A DNA stretch of 64,000 nucleotides, taken from Caulochytrium protostelioides. Its lineage: Eukaryota; Chytridiomycota; Caulochytriomycetes; Caulochytriales; Caulochytriaceae. The notes under the pieces are model-generated. The model had not been told where the DNA came from and did not search any database. It saw nothing but the letters and a program-made list of their open reading frames with translations. Below are positions 28,610 through 37,804 of the stretch, piece after piece. Position 1 is the first letter of the stretch; the number at the start of each line of letters is the position of its first letter. The translations under genes were made by a program, and so were the position numbers. The DNA lies in contig ML014156.1 in NCBI GenBank assembly GCA_003615045.1, forward strand, positions 1-64,000. The letters are read 5' to 3'.

Positions 28610-30229
28610 TTATGGCGAGGAGGTGCGAGGTGTTGATGGGGCCGAGGAGGAAGGTGTGACCTTAACACCGGAGAGGAGAAAGCCGCCGGTGCCGGACATC
28701 ATCATGAGCGGATGGGAGCCGGCCGAATTGCCCGACTGGACCTGATACTCACGGATCCAGCTCTCAGTCAGCTGGGTGTTGATCACTTCAGGCGATGCCC
28801 GCAGCGCCGTAAAGCACTCGGTCAGCAGCTCCTTGTGCGGCGAGTATATGACAATGGGCGACGATGGCGCGAGGAAGGGCAGCAAGCGCTCAACGACCAT
28901 TGTGGGGTCAAAGTAAGATGCAACGACCAGCGCGTCGCAACGCCGCTCGGTCACGATCTCTTGGTACGCCACGCGGTGGCGGGCGCGCCGCTCAGCGACG
29001 CGCTGGTCGTGCAGCCGCTGGGCTTCCTCCGAGAGCTGGAAGTCTTTGCGCGGCACGAAGTCCTTTTCGCCGACGGTCTGCGGGGTCTCGGCGAGGAAGC
29101 TCCACTTCAGGTGACACAGCATGTCGGGCGCGTTGCGGGGCCATTTTAGGTACCGCAGGCAGTCGAGGGTGTTGCTTTCCGTGTCGTGGATGGAGTAGAT
29201 CACCCCGTGCCCGCCCATGCGTTCAGCGAGGCTGGCGGCCACGAGGCCCGCCGTTGAGTCGACCAGCAGCGGGCGCGACCCGGCGCGCACGTTCGACAGG
29301 GACAGCAGCTGCGTGAGGGTATCCAAGCGGAGCTCGAGACCTTTGGTGGGCACCTTCTGCGACAAATGGTGGCAAATGGTGCGAGCCGTGGGCCGGATGG
29401 GATGGAAAATGCGCGAAAACTTCTTTTGCTTGCGGCGAACATACTTCTCCTTTGCAAACGTCGTTTTCAACGCATAGCTCGTCGAGTTCTCGAGGATTTT
29501 GCCAATCACCTCGGTCGCATTGGCATGGCCCGCAATCATCTCTTCTTTCAATCGTTCGATTTCTTCAAGCGTCAGCTTCTGGCTGCGACCGTTGTCTTGA
29601 ATTTTCTGGTTGTTGGCGTCCTTGTCCGCCTGGACGTCGAAGGAGTGGCCCAGGATCGCGGATCGGACAGCCGGATGGACGTGGCTCTTGTTGTCGATCT
29701 CGTACGGCATATCGAACGGCAGACCAACCAGCTCGCGCGCCTTGAATCGCCCGAACTTGCCGAAGTCGATCGTGGCCTCGAGGGCCAAGCGCGCCAGCTT
29801 GGCTTTCCCTGAGGCCATCTGGAAGATAACCCAGTCGTTTTCGCGCATGATCCCGTCTTCGTCCGACTGCGGCTGAACAGGCGCCGTGGCTTGGGCATAG
29901 ACTGGCTCCGTGTCCGATGGGCCCATCGCTGGTGTGGATGCGTGCGCCGTCACGCGCGCGTCGGCGGCCGACGGGGTGTCCACGGCCATGGCGATGGCCT
30001 CGGCGGCGACGGCATGTGTCTCGCCGGTGCTTTCGGCTAACGGCTTTGTCATGATCCTGTGATCAGAAAGGCCAGCCGAGGTGTCGATAGTCACGCCTCT
30101 CGTCAACAGAGGGGGCCAGCTAATGTCGGAGTTGCGTGTGGCGGGTGGAGGAGGGATTGTCGGAGTCAACGGGACAGCGGCTTGGTGTGCCGATGAAGGA
30201 ACCGCGGCGGAAAGGCCGATCATCGCCAT
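28610..30229 (-). CDS. TRM6: tRNA m1A58 methyltransferase non-catalytic subunit Trm6
   Basis: This protein of up to 539 residues belongs to the Trm6/Gcd10 family. Conserved stretches include ENDWVIFQMASGKAKLARL, VIGKILENSTSYALKTTFAK, EKYVRRKQKKFSRIFHPIRP, PLLVDSTAGLVAASLAERMG and GVIYSIHDTESNTLDCLRYL. Trm6 pairs with catalytic Trm61 in the nucleus to make 1-methyladenosine at position 58 of tRNAs, including initiator tRNA-Met. The Rossmann-like fold here lacks the catalytic SAM motif, as expected for the partner subunit. Two in-frame starts are reasonable: 30229 and 30052 (MTKPLAES). The first 60 residues are low complexity, so the shorter 480-residue form is equally likely. Confidence 0.92.
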   Translation of the reverse strand: MAMIGLSAAVPSSAHQAAVPLTPTIPPPPATRNSDISWPPLLTRGVTIDTSAGLSDHRIMTKPLAESTGETHAVAAEAIAMAVDTPSAADARVTAHASTPAMGPSDTEPVYAQATAPVQPQSDEDGIMRENDWVIFQMASGKAKLARLALEATIDFGKFGRFKARELVGLPFDMPYEIDNKSHVHPAVRSAILGHSFDVQADKDANNQKIQDNGRSQKLTLEEIERLKEEMIAGHANATEVIGKILENSTSYALKTTFAKEKYVRRKQKKFSRIFHPIRPTARTICHHLSQKVPTKGLELRLDTLTQLLSLSNVRAGSRPLLVDSTAGLVAASLAERMGGHGVIYSIHDTESNTLDCLRYLKWPRNAPDMLCHLKWSFLAETPQTVGEKDFVPRKDFQLSEEAQRLHDQRVAERRARHRVAYQEIVTERRCDALVVASYFDPTMVVERLLPFLAPSSPIVIYSPHKELLTECFTALRASPEVINTQLTESWIREYQVQSGNSAGSHPLMMMSGTGGFLLSGVKVTPSSSAPSTPRTSSP

Positions 30230-31133
30230 TTCGCTCGACCCTTCAATGAGAGAGGCTATACAGCTGACTCGACATTGAGCTTGCTGAAGGACGAATGAGA
30301 CAGACGTTGCGGCAGCATTGATGTGCCTTAGGCGTCAGGCTCATGCTCATGGTTCGGGTCATCCTGAACCTACAACCGGGCGATGTCTCACCACGCCAGA
30401 GGTGTGGCGCAGCTCCGCCGTGCTGCGAAAGGAGAAAAAATATCGAAATAAGCGAAACGCCACGCCGCTTGTAGTCACTTGGGGCCATCCGCCGACCGGT
30501 GCGACCGACGCCATCGTCAAGCATGCCACCATCGATATCCCGCTCGGACTGAGCGATCCGGTTCTGTGTCCCGAGAGCCGCGTCGTCCCGAGTAAGCTCC
30601 GCTCACGGCCGGCACGGTGGTATGCACGTGGAGGAGGGACACTATCGCCAGTCAGGATCCGGCAAGCCGAGGTGGAGGTGTCCGCGTGTCCCTGCCCGCA
30701 TACCTGGATACTGCGGATCCACTTCTGCCTTCGCTGAGCCCATTTTGTCGAGAAGAATCCGACGCGCCGCCACACGAGCCGGACTGGACGAATACTGGCG
30801 GATCCGTTGGCTTAGCCTAGCCCTAATTTTTGCCTGGCCTCACGGCCGGCGGCCGGTTCCCGGGCCCACACTCGGAGCACGTGCTCGATCTCCGGAGCAC
30901 GTGCTCGACACTAGACGCCCGTGTTCGATTCCCGGAGCACGCGTTTTGCCCCTTGAAACACGTGTTCAATATCCCCTTCATCGGTTTATGCGTTTCAACG
31001 GTTATCCCATCGACGCGACGCGACGCGACGCGACGTGTTCTCCGGAGCGGCGTGACCAGGTGGGCATCGCGGCCTATAGCGGAGCTGATTCAAATCGATC
31101 TCACGGGTACCGGCTGCATCTGGTCTGGGCAGC
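30230..31133. promoter_or_regulatory. Divergent intergenic region, TRM6 / BRD8
   Basis: About 900 bases lie between divergent start codons. The right half contains the CACGTG palindrome array (30870-30968) and a GACGC run (about 31014-31035). No gene was recognised. Confidence 0.45.
30870..30968. promoter_or_regulatory. Tandem array of E-box palindromes, 20-bp period
   Basis: Five units are centred on CACGTG or close variants. The core sites begin at 30878 (CACGTG), 30898 (CACGTG), 30918 (CCCGTG), 30938 (CACGCG) and 30959 (CACGTG). The first two are embedded in the perfect 12-bp palindrome GAGCACGTGCTC; the last sits in TTGAAACACGTGTTCAA. The spacing is 20, 20, 20 and 21 bases, about two helical turns, so all sites face the same side of DNA. 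It lies about 165-265 bases upstream of the BRD8 ATG. CACGTG is the classic basic helix-loop-helix target; which factor binds here is unknown. Confidence 0.65.
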
Positions 31134-33158
31134 ATGGCGCCGCCGTTGACGCGTGGCTGGACCACACTGGAATGTCTTGTGCTTGCCCAGGCCGTCCACC
31201 ATCATGGCGCCCACGCGTGGCCCCAGGTCGCCCGCGCGCTGCAGCAGCACCCGCTCATCCTGGCGCACCGGGCCCAGGCGGTGAGCCAAACGGCGCCGTC
31301 CCATGGTTTACCCATCGCTGACCACGTGCCGCAGACCCGCGCTTCTGCGGCGCAGGCGGCCGCGACCGCTGCGGCAGCCGCTGAACAGTTCACGCCCAAG
31401 ATCTGCTCCACCAAGTTCGAAGAACTCATTGCCACGATGGGGTCAAGCGGCGGCCGTACCACTCCGACCGGCGAGACGGCCGCGACCCCCGCTCCCTATA
31501 CGGCCACAGTCATGGCCGCGAGCCAGCTAGCCCGCCAGATGTGGACTCAGCGGACCGCCGAGTTGCAACACCTCATTGACGCTGAAACCGCGCACGTGGC
31601 TGAACTCGCCGCTGCGACAAAGCGCATGGTGCTGAAGCGCAAACGCTCCGCGAGCGAGGACCACGATCTCCTGCGTCCGCATGGCAACAAGCACCCGCGC
31701 GAGGGAATTTCGGACGACGACAACGACGGTGATGACGAGGACGATGGCGAGCATCCGCTGGCCGACGAGGACGATGGCGAGAGCCGAATTCGGCATCGCG
31801 TGGGTCCTAGCTTGTCGGACATCGAAGGGTACGCCGGCCCGACCCCGTCTGCCAAGCCACTCGCCGGTGCGGGTGGCCAACCCAACACCTCCCAACTGCC
31901 GTCGGCGGGCGCCGCCCACTCCGAGGTGGAAGACGAGGAAGCCAATCGATTTCTGGCCTCTGCGGTGTCGGCCTCTGGACGCCGCGACCATGCGCATCTA
32001 CCCCCGAGCGGACGGAGTCGGCGTAGCAGCACAGTCGCGGCGCTGTCCGAGCGCGACACTGCCGCCGGCGTGTCGCATCCCGTGCGGCGCTCCCGCCGTG
32101 CCACGGACGACGAAGCGCCCCTGGGCCTGCCAAGCACGGCCCCGGCGGGGCTGGCGGCGGCCTCCACAACAGCGCCCAGTACGCCTTCGCATCGCCGCCG
32201 CCGCACGCGCACCGCGTCTCACCGCGACACCGCCGGCCTTCCTATCGAAGCACCGTTTCCCGGCGAAGTGGCGGCTGTCCGCGGCGACGTGCTAGTGGAG
32301 GTGGAAGAGTCCCCGGCGGCGGACCTGTCGGTCCCGCTGACCGTCACGATGGCGGCGAGCGGCAGTCCCCGGCTGCGGAACCGTGACGCGCGTGCCGGTA
32401 GCGAGGCGACGCACGATGCCGGCCGACCGCCTTCGGGGACGCTCAGCGCTAGCTCGGCGACGACGGCGACTACCACGGCCGGCGCATCGGACTTGCCGGT
32501 GCCGCCAGAGAAGGCTGAGAAACACGAGAGGGTCGAGAAGGTCGAAAAGCACGAGAAGTCTGATCGGCGCCCGGTGCAGAGGCGCCAGTCGGATCTTTCC
32601 GTCATTACAAAGCCGTTGCATCATGCGTTACGACGCGATGGGCTTCCGCCGCTTCCACCGTCCGACTCCAATGTGAGTCTGACTGTGTCGAGCCTCGATC
32701 CGGGCGAGGTGGGCACGCCGCTGACGGACGGGCTGGACAACGACTCGAATGTAGACTCGCACAGCGAAGCAGGCAGCCGCAGCGAGACGATCCGATCCGT
32801 CGCCACCGACCGTCACCGGAGCTGGCGGCGCCTCTGCCTCATGATCTGGATGAAAATCTCGGACCACCGGTATGGCCACGTGTTTATGAATCCCGTCAAG
32901 CCCGAGCGCATGCCGGACTACACGGCGATTGTCAAGCGGCCGATGTGCCTAAATCAGGTGAAGGCCCGCATCCGGGAACGCGAGATTACGACGACGGCTG
33001 AGTTCCAACGCGATGTGCTTCTCGTGTTCACCAACGCCATCATGTACTATGCGGAAGGCTCGCAGCTATACAATATGGCGATGGAGATGTTGCTGAGCGC
33101 AGAAAGCGAGATGCAGCATCTGACGCTGCACGAGGTCTGGGGCGGGCAAACGGACTAA
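31134..33158 (+). CDS. BRD8: BRD8-like bromodomain protein (NuA4 subunit)
   Basis: This 674-residue protein has a SANT/Myb-like N-terminus (residues 8-105): GWTTLECLVLAQAVHHHGAH, then AWPQVARALQQHP, and FTPKICSTKFEELI. This matches the start of BRD8, where the Trp-Thr motif and the later CxxxFEELL-like segment are conserved. A C-terminal bromodomain spans about 559-660: FMNPVKPERMPDYTAIVKRP, then MCLNQVKARI, with YAEGSQLYNMA near the end including the acetyl-lysine-binding Asn region. BRD8 (Bdc1 in fission yeast) is a subunit of the NuA4/TIP60 histone acetyltransferase complex. The middle (170-540) is acidic, then Ser/Arg/Ala rich and disordered. Three ACTAAATCG repeats begin at the stop codon. 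Confidence 0.85.
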   Translation: MAPPLTRGWTTLECLVLAQAVHHHGAHAWPQVARALQQHPLILAHRAQAVSQTAPSHGLPIADHVPQTRASAAQAAATAAAAAEQFTPKICSTKFEELIATMGSSGGRTTPTGETAATPAPYTATVMAASQLARQMWTQRTAELQHLIDAETAHVAELAAATKRMVLKRKRSASEDHDLLRPHGNKHPREGISDDDNDGDDEDDGEHPLADEDDGESRIRHRVGPSLSDIEGYAGPTPSAKPLAGAGGQPNTSQLPSAGAAHSEVEDEEANRFLASAVSASGRRDHAHLPPSGRSRRSSTVAALSERDTAAGVSHPVRRSRRATDDEAPLGLPSTAPAGLAAASTTAPSTPSHRRRRTRTASHRDTAGLPIEAPFPGEVAAVRGDVLVEVEESPAADLSVPLTVTMAASGSPRLRNRDARAGSEATHDAGRPPSGTLSASSATTATTTAGASDLPVPPEKAEKHERVEKVEKHEKSDRRPVQRRQSDLSVITKPLHHALRRDGLPPLPPSDSNVSLTVSSLDPGEVGTPLTDGLDNDSNVDSHSEAGSRSETIRSVATDRHRSWRRLCLMIWMKISDHRYGHVFMNPVKPERMPDYTAIVKRPMCLNQVKARIREREITTTAEFQRDVLLVFTNAIMYYAEGSQLYNMAMEMLLSAESEMQHLTLHEVWGGQTD

Positions 33159-33179
33159 ATCGACTAAATCGACTAAATC
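33153..33179 (+). repeat. 9-bp repeat at the BRD8 stop codon
   Basis: ACTAAATCG occurs three times in tandem, starting at the last sense codon of BRD8. As each unit is nine bases, the stop TAA is repeated in frame. Confidence 0.8.
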
Positions 33180-33358
33180 GGTTGATCCGCTTAATGGCTC
33201 TCTTGCCTGCACACCACACCGTGTCCGTCACTATCACCGTCGCCGTCACCGTCGCCCCGCTGCTTCTCGCTTGTTCCTCTCTGTTATACCTCATCGTTCG
33301 GTGGGCGCGGACTTCTTTTCGTTATCCGGCCTCGTGTATATTCTTTGTCCTTGCTTTC

Positions 33359-33364
33359 AATAAA
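33359..33364 (+). terminator. Polyadenylation signal, BRD8
   Basis: AATAAA lies about 200 bases after the BRD8 stop codon, in a T-rich stretch before the convergent SDF2 gene. Confidence 0.5.
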
Positions 33365-33476
33365 TGTTAGACATCCCACTTCTCAGGACCTCCCGGTAGA
33401 TATGCTTCTGCGGCCACGCAGAAAAATCTGGATGTTGCCATCCCGTGTGCGCCCGGCGACGATGACCGAGCCCGAG

Positions 33477-34344
33477 CTACAGCTCGTCGTGCTTCTCAGT
33501 CTTGGCGTCGTCGGCGTACGAGCGGTCGCCGAGATAAATGCCTTCCTGTGCCACCCAGAGCGCCTCTACACGGTCGTCTGGAATACATGAGACCTCGAGG
33601 TGGCCGCTGATTGGGTCCCGGAAGACGTGCGCTTTGCTCGCGCTGAGGAAGCGTCCGGAATCGACATGCTTGAGCGCGATGGGCTGCTCCCGCATCCAAT
33701 AGGAAGCGCCCTTCTGCCGGCAGTGCACGATCCAGTGGTTGCCCGTGTCCAGGCCATCGTAGGCTGAGACTTCGCGATTGGTCGACAGCGGCGCTTCGTG
33801 GTCGTGCGAATGCAGCCATTTCTTGGTGCTCAGGTGTTTCAATTGCACCGTCGATCCGCACTTGATGGCATCGCTGTGGCCACCGAAATATCGGTGAACG
33901 AGATGGTGAAGTACATCATTCGAATGGAGGTGAGTGACAGTTTGATATTGACTTCGAGATCAGTGCCGATCGCGTCATACTGCACCAAATAGCACTACCG
34001 TGCAGGGCAGGGCATCATCAAGCCTTGCTCGTTCAGCCTTACCCTGAAATCTCTTTGGCGATGCCGCTCACAAGGAAGTAACTGTCGCTACTGTCGGCTT
34101 CTGGGAACGCGGTGACGGACTGCTGGTGCGAGCCCGAGCCATACGCAACCGCGTGCGAGTGAAGTTTGTAGTCGGAAATCAGATGCGTCAGCTTGATACT
34201 CGATCCTATCGTCACTTTGGCGAACTCCGGCTCGATAACAAAGTCGTCGTGCGCCGCCACGCCCACAGCACACAGCACGCCGAGCCATGCCACAAGCAGC
34301 ATGATCCGGGCGGACTGATACATAAATGCAGTCGATGCCATCAT
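33477..34344 (-). CDS. SDF2: SDF2-like MIR-domain ER protein (2 exons), HDEL-terminated
   Basis: Exon 1 is 34344-34043 and exon 2 is 33873-33477. The 169-base intron has donor GTAAGG and acceptor CACAG, joining a split Gly codon to give IAKEISG then DAIKCGS. The product is about 232 residues. A signal peptide is followed by three MIR repeats, with KLHSHAVAYGSGSHQQSV, LKHLSTKKWLHSHDHEAPLS and NHWIVHC typical of SDF2. The C-terminus is KTEKHDEL, a canonical ER-retrieval signal. SDF2 proteins act in ER protein quality control with BiP/J-proteins and resemble the MIR part of O-mannosyltransferases. The start is the first of paired ATGs (34344/34341); the more upstream reading has no ATG. Confidence 0.92.
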
Positions 34345-35724
34345 GAGAGAAAGCAGCGTTCTGTCCGGCAACACGCTGCGTGGACAACGCCCCGTGAAGA
34401 ATGAGCAGTCGATGAGCGATTAACAAACGACACCACTGCGTGGGATGGAGTCGGAGGAGGGAGAGAAAGGCGTGGGGGCGACTCGTCTAGTACAGCAATC
34501 ACGCAAGAGGGATGGTGAGCGATTGCCTAGATTATGGAGCGCGTTCGAAGGCATTTGCGGTCATGCCACGCTGACCGTGCGCACGCAGCAATGATGTCTT
34601 GCATATGCCGCTCCGTGAGTTCGACCGGACGATTGCGTGAGCGCCGCCGCGACGAACACCCGCTTGTATGTGCCCCATCTTGTCCTGGCGAGGCCGTTTA
34701 GAAAAAGGGGGGCCTCCTTCGTGAGGCTGATCGTGCTACTCCGTCCGAGACGTGCAAGCATCGTCACCGCAGTGGCCAGCTCCGATGAAGTTTTCATGGA
34801 AGCAACGAAAGCACTGATACCACGACAACCTGGTGCTGGTCGTTGTCATGCGTGTGCTTTGCGTCATTGCTGACCACATAGATGATCACTTGATAGGCGA
34901 TGACGAATGTCGCACGTTGTCTGAATATGATCCGCAGTGATGGCGAAATCCGCGAGGGCACAGCCGCCCCATGCACTCGCATCACGCACATCACAAACGA
35001 TCGCGCCTGCAACGTCTAGACCATCACCTCCCGGGACACCTGGCGCGTCAACCAAGTTCGAGGGTTTATTGTTGAGGTATTGTTGAGGTGAGAAAAGATG
35101 GCCCTGCGGCCCGGCCCGGAGCTGGGGCCAGCGCGGGTCGGTCACCGGCCACCGCTGAGATCCACACTCCGACGCAGCGGAGGCCGGCCACAACACGGAC
35201 CCGAGTGCTGAAAGGCCGATGCCTATGGATACGGAGCGCGCTCGATGCTGATGATCCGCATCCCATGATATCTCCAAAAGCGATAGCCGTGCCGCGTCGC
35301 TCAGCGACAGTCGCCGCTGTGGGATTTGCGGTGGCCGTCGCTGTCGTAGCCGTCGTCACCATCGCTGTCGACCTGCGAAGAGGCTTTGGAACGACATCGA
35401 CGATTCCCCTTTTTTCTCTTGCATTGACCTCATTGACCACACCTCGTCCGTCCTCTTCGCTCCGCCGATCCCGCCGCGAGAGACCCCCCGGCGTCCGACG
35501 AGATCCCACGCATCGCCACCTTACCCGGCTCAGGCTGAATCCAACCACGTGATCGGCAAGTGCGCCACGCGCCTCGCGCCTCACGTCTGTCGTCTGCGTG
35601 ACTCTCGCAGCGTTGCATTGGCGTTGCTCGCGCTCTGTTGCCAAGACCACGGTCCCCGAGTTCCTTCGCTTCCGTCCGTTGGTTGCGCGACGACGCCCGC
35701 CTCGCGCGACGCGCGACGCGCGCC
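34345..35724. promoter_or_regulatory. Divergent intergenic region, SDF2 / CFAP157
   Basis: About 1.4 kb lies between divergent start codons. No gene was recognised; short frames on both strands have no family resemblance. Local features are a duplicated TATTGTTGAGGTGAG-like motif near 35070-35095 and Arg/Ser-encoding GC-rich sequence close to CFAP157. Promoters of both genes are expected here. Confidence 0.4.
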
Positions 35725-37563
35725 ATGTCGGCCAAGCCAAAAACGAAAGTCAAGCCAGCGCAGGATCTGCCTGAGCTCGAAGGCCCCTCCAAGCTGGCTC
35801 AAGATATCAATCACTTGCAGCTCCTTGAGAAGCAGATCCGCATCCTCAACGAGCAGCATGCCGCCGCCGTCGAGAAGGCCGCCAAGACGGCTGCGGAACG
35901 CGACCACTTGGTCGGGATGCTCAAAGCGACTACGACCGAAAAGGAAGAAATCGTCGAATTCCTGAATCTCAAGATCCGGGACTACGAGACGAAGCTATCG
36001 GCGCTGGACCATCAGCTGCGTGCGTTCGAAAGCGGCCGCGAGGCTCATGAAGCAGAGCTCACGCATCGCACCGAGAAGCGGATCGCCGAGCTCACCGAGG
36101 CGCTCGAGAACGCGCAGCGCGACCACCAAACCGTTGAGAAGGAGCTAGCCAGCGTCGAGACATTTCGGCTTCAGCGCAACCGCTTTGATGAGCAACTCGA
36201 GAACGCCAAACAGCAGCTCGACATTAAGGACAAGCAGTACAAAGAGTCGCTTACCAGCGTCGAACGCCTGCTCATGCAGGAAAAGGCGCAAATGCGCAAA
36301 GATCTATTTCAGAAAGTGAACGATGCCCTTACCAATCTGCGGAAAGTTGCGAAGCAACAGATGGATGAAACTACTGTGCGCGTGCTCCAGGAAAACATGG
36401 CTCTCAGCTCACAGATCAAGAAGATGTCTCGACGGACGCTCGGTATCCTCCGCGAAAACGAGCAATACAAATCACAAATCCGCCAGTACAAACTTGATTT
36501 GTCTTTGGCCCAAGAAACAAGTACCAGCGCTTTACGCCAAAAGCGGGTCAACGAGTCCGCCATCCACTCCTTGATCGGGAAACTCAAAGTTACCGATGCC
36601 ATTATTGACACCCTGGCCTCTTCCCAAGGATCGGCGGCCTTGGCGGATGCAGACGCCAACGACAAAGGCCCTTCACTGGCCCACGCCTCGCACCCCGGCG
36701 CGCAGGCCGTGCACCGCGCGCACCCTGAAACCTCCGGTGCTCGCGAAGGCGATGAGCGGCCACGGTCGCGTGGCCGCCGTTCGCACTCGCAAGGCGCCAT
36801 CCACCATGTCGAGTTTGCCGACACGGTGACTTCGTCGGCATCGGAGAGCGCACGACCGTCGTCCCATCAGGGGCGTCAAGAGAGGCAACTGATACGTGAC
36901 CTCTCGCACCGTCTCGACGGGATCCACGACCTGATTGATTCCTTCACCGACCTCTACAACGCGCTGCCGAATCGCGGAACTGTGCACGACCCTAGCCGCG
37001 GGATCCAGCTTCAACTGCCACAGTTCAAGTCGGAGATGAAGCGACTCGTGCTCAAGCTGCGAGATGTCAGTCTGGACATCAACGAAGATACAACGCCTTC
37101 CATGGAAGATGTGTTTTTTGACTACGACGACGGCGGACACGACGGCGAAGATGATGTCGACTATGAATTTCGGTTCTCCAGCGATGGCTCGTCGTTCCAG
37201 ATCGACGATCTGGAAGACGAGGCTTACCCTGCCACCTCATCCCGCGGCAGCGCGGCGCCGCCCTCGAACCGCAGCACCAGGAGCGCAGCTTCGGGACCGA
37301 AGCGACCGGGCTCCCAACCAGCCCCCCATGACCACGCGTTGCTTAAGAGCCTCGACGACACGCCTCGAAACGGCGCCGGCGATCTGTCCGCCGCAACGCA
37401 AACCTACGGCGGCGAAATCGATTCGGCCGTGATTGCGCAGCGCGCCGACGACCGGCCTTGGGGACGCTCGGCGGTCACGCTGCCCAAACGCGGCGCGGGG
37501 CTCTATCTGCCGGTGCTGACCCAAGAAACGGTTATGAAGGCCGTCGCAAAAACGGGGCTTTAA
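35725..37563 (+). CDS. CFAP157: CFAP157-like cilia- and flagella-associated protein
   Basis: This is 612 residues from the ATG at 35725 (GCCATGT). A nearly continuous coiled coil covers residues about 20-290, with family-like segments TEKEEIVEFLNLKIRDYETK, VETFRLQRNRFDEQLENAKQ, QMRKDLFQKVNDALTNLRKV, VLQENMALSSQIKKMSRRTL and LGILRENEQYKSQIRQYKLD. The conserved FRLQ, RKEl-like and ENEQLK-like positions match CFAP157 (C9orf117, DUF4515), a ciliary/axonemal protein needed for sperm flagella in mouse; BBOF1 is a related alternative. The C-terminal half contains a helical segment near 395-450 and an acidic stretch (YDDGGHDGEDDVDYEF). It is a second marker of a flagellated life stage. Confidence 0.78.
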   Translation: MSAKPKTKVKPAQDLPELEGPSKLAQDINHLQLLEKQIRILNEQHAAAVEKAAKTAAERDHLVGMLKATTTEKEEIVEFLNLKIRDYETKLSALDHQLRAFESGREAHEAELTHRTEKRIAELTEALENAQRDHQTVEKELASVETFRLQRNRFDEQLENAKQQLDIKDKQYKESLTSVERLLMQEKAQMRKDLFQKVNDALTNLRKVAKQQMDETTVRVLQENMALSSQIKKMSRRTLGILRENEQYKSQIRQYKLDLSLAQETSTSALRQKRVNESAIHSLIGKLKVTDAIIDTLASSQGSAALADADANDKGPSLAHASHPGAQAVHRAHPETSGAREGDERPRSRGRRSHSQGAIHHVEFADTVTSSASESARPSSHQGRQERQLIRDLSHRLDGIHDLIDSFTDLYNALPNRGTVHDPSRGIQLQLPQFKSEMKRLVLKLRDVSLDINEDTTPSMEDVFFDYDDGGHDGEDDVDYEFRFSSDGSSFQIDDLEDEAYPATSSRGSAAPPSNRSTRSAASGPKRPGSQPAPHDHALLKSLDDTPRNGAGDLSAATQTYGGEIDSAVIAQRADDRPWGRSAVTLPKRGAGLYLPVLTQETVMKAVAKTGL

Positions 37564-37804
37564 ACGATTACACAGATTACACATTGGGTAGAAGCGTGGA
37601 TAAACCACGTTGCATGGCGAACGACGCCTCAGGTCAGCTCCTTGACACAGCTTAACACTGCGTTTTCTATAGAGAGAAGGCTCAATCGCTGTGTCCAACT
37701 GAGCATTTGTGCCACCACGGGCTAAAAGTGATCCCGTTGCTGTGTATGAGGTTCCAGAAAAGGAAAGGAAAGGGGCGGAACGGGAGGGGCTCTCGCGAGG
37801 GGCT

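Noticed and set aside
30870-30968. CRISPR-like array
   Set aside because: Units are contiguous with palindromic cores and no unique spacers, and the context is eukaryotic.
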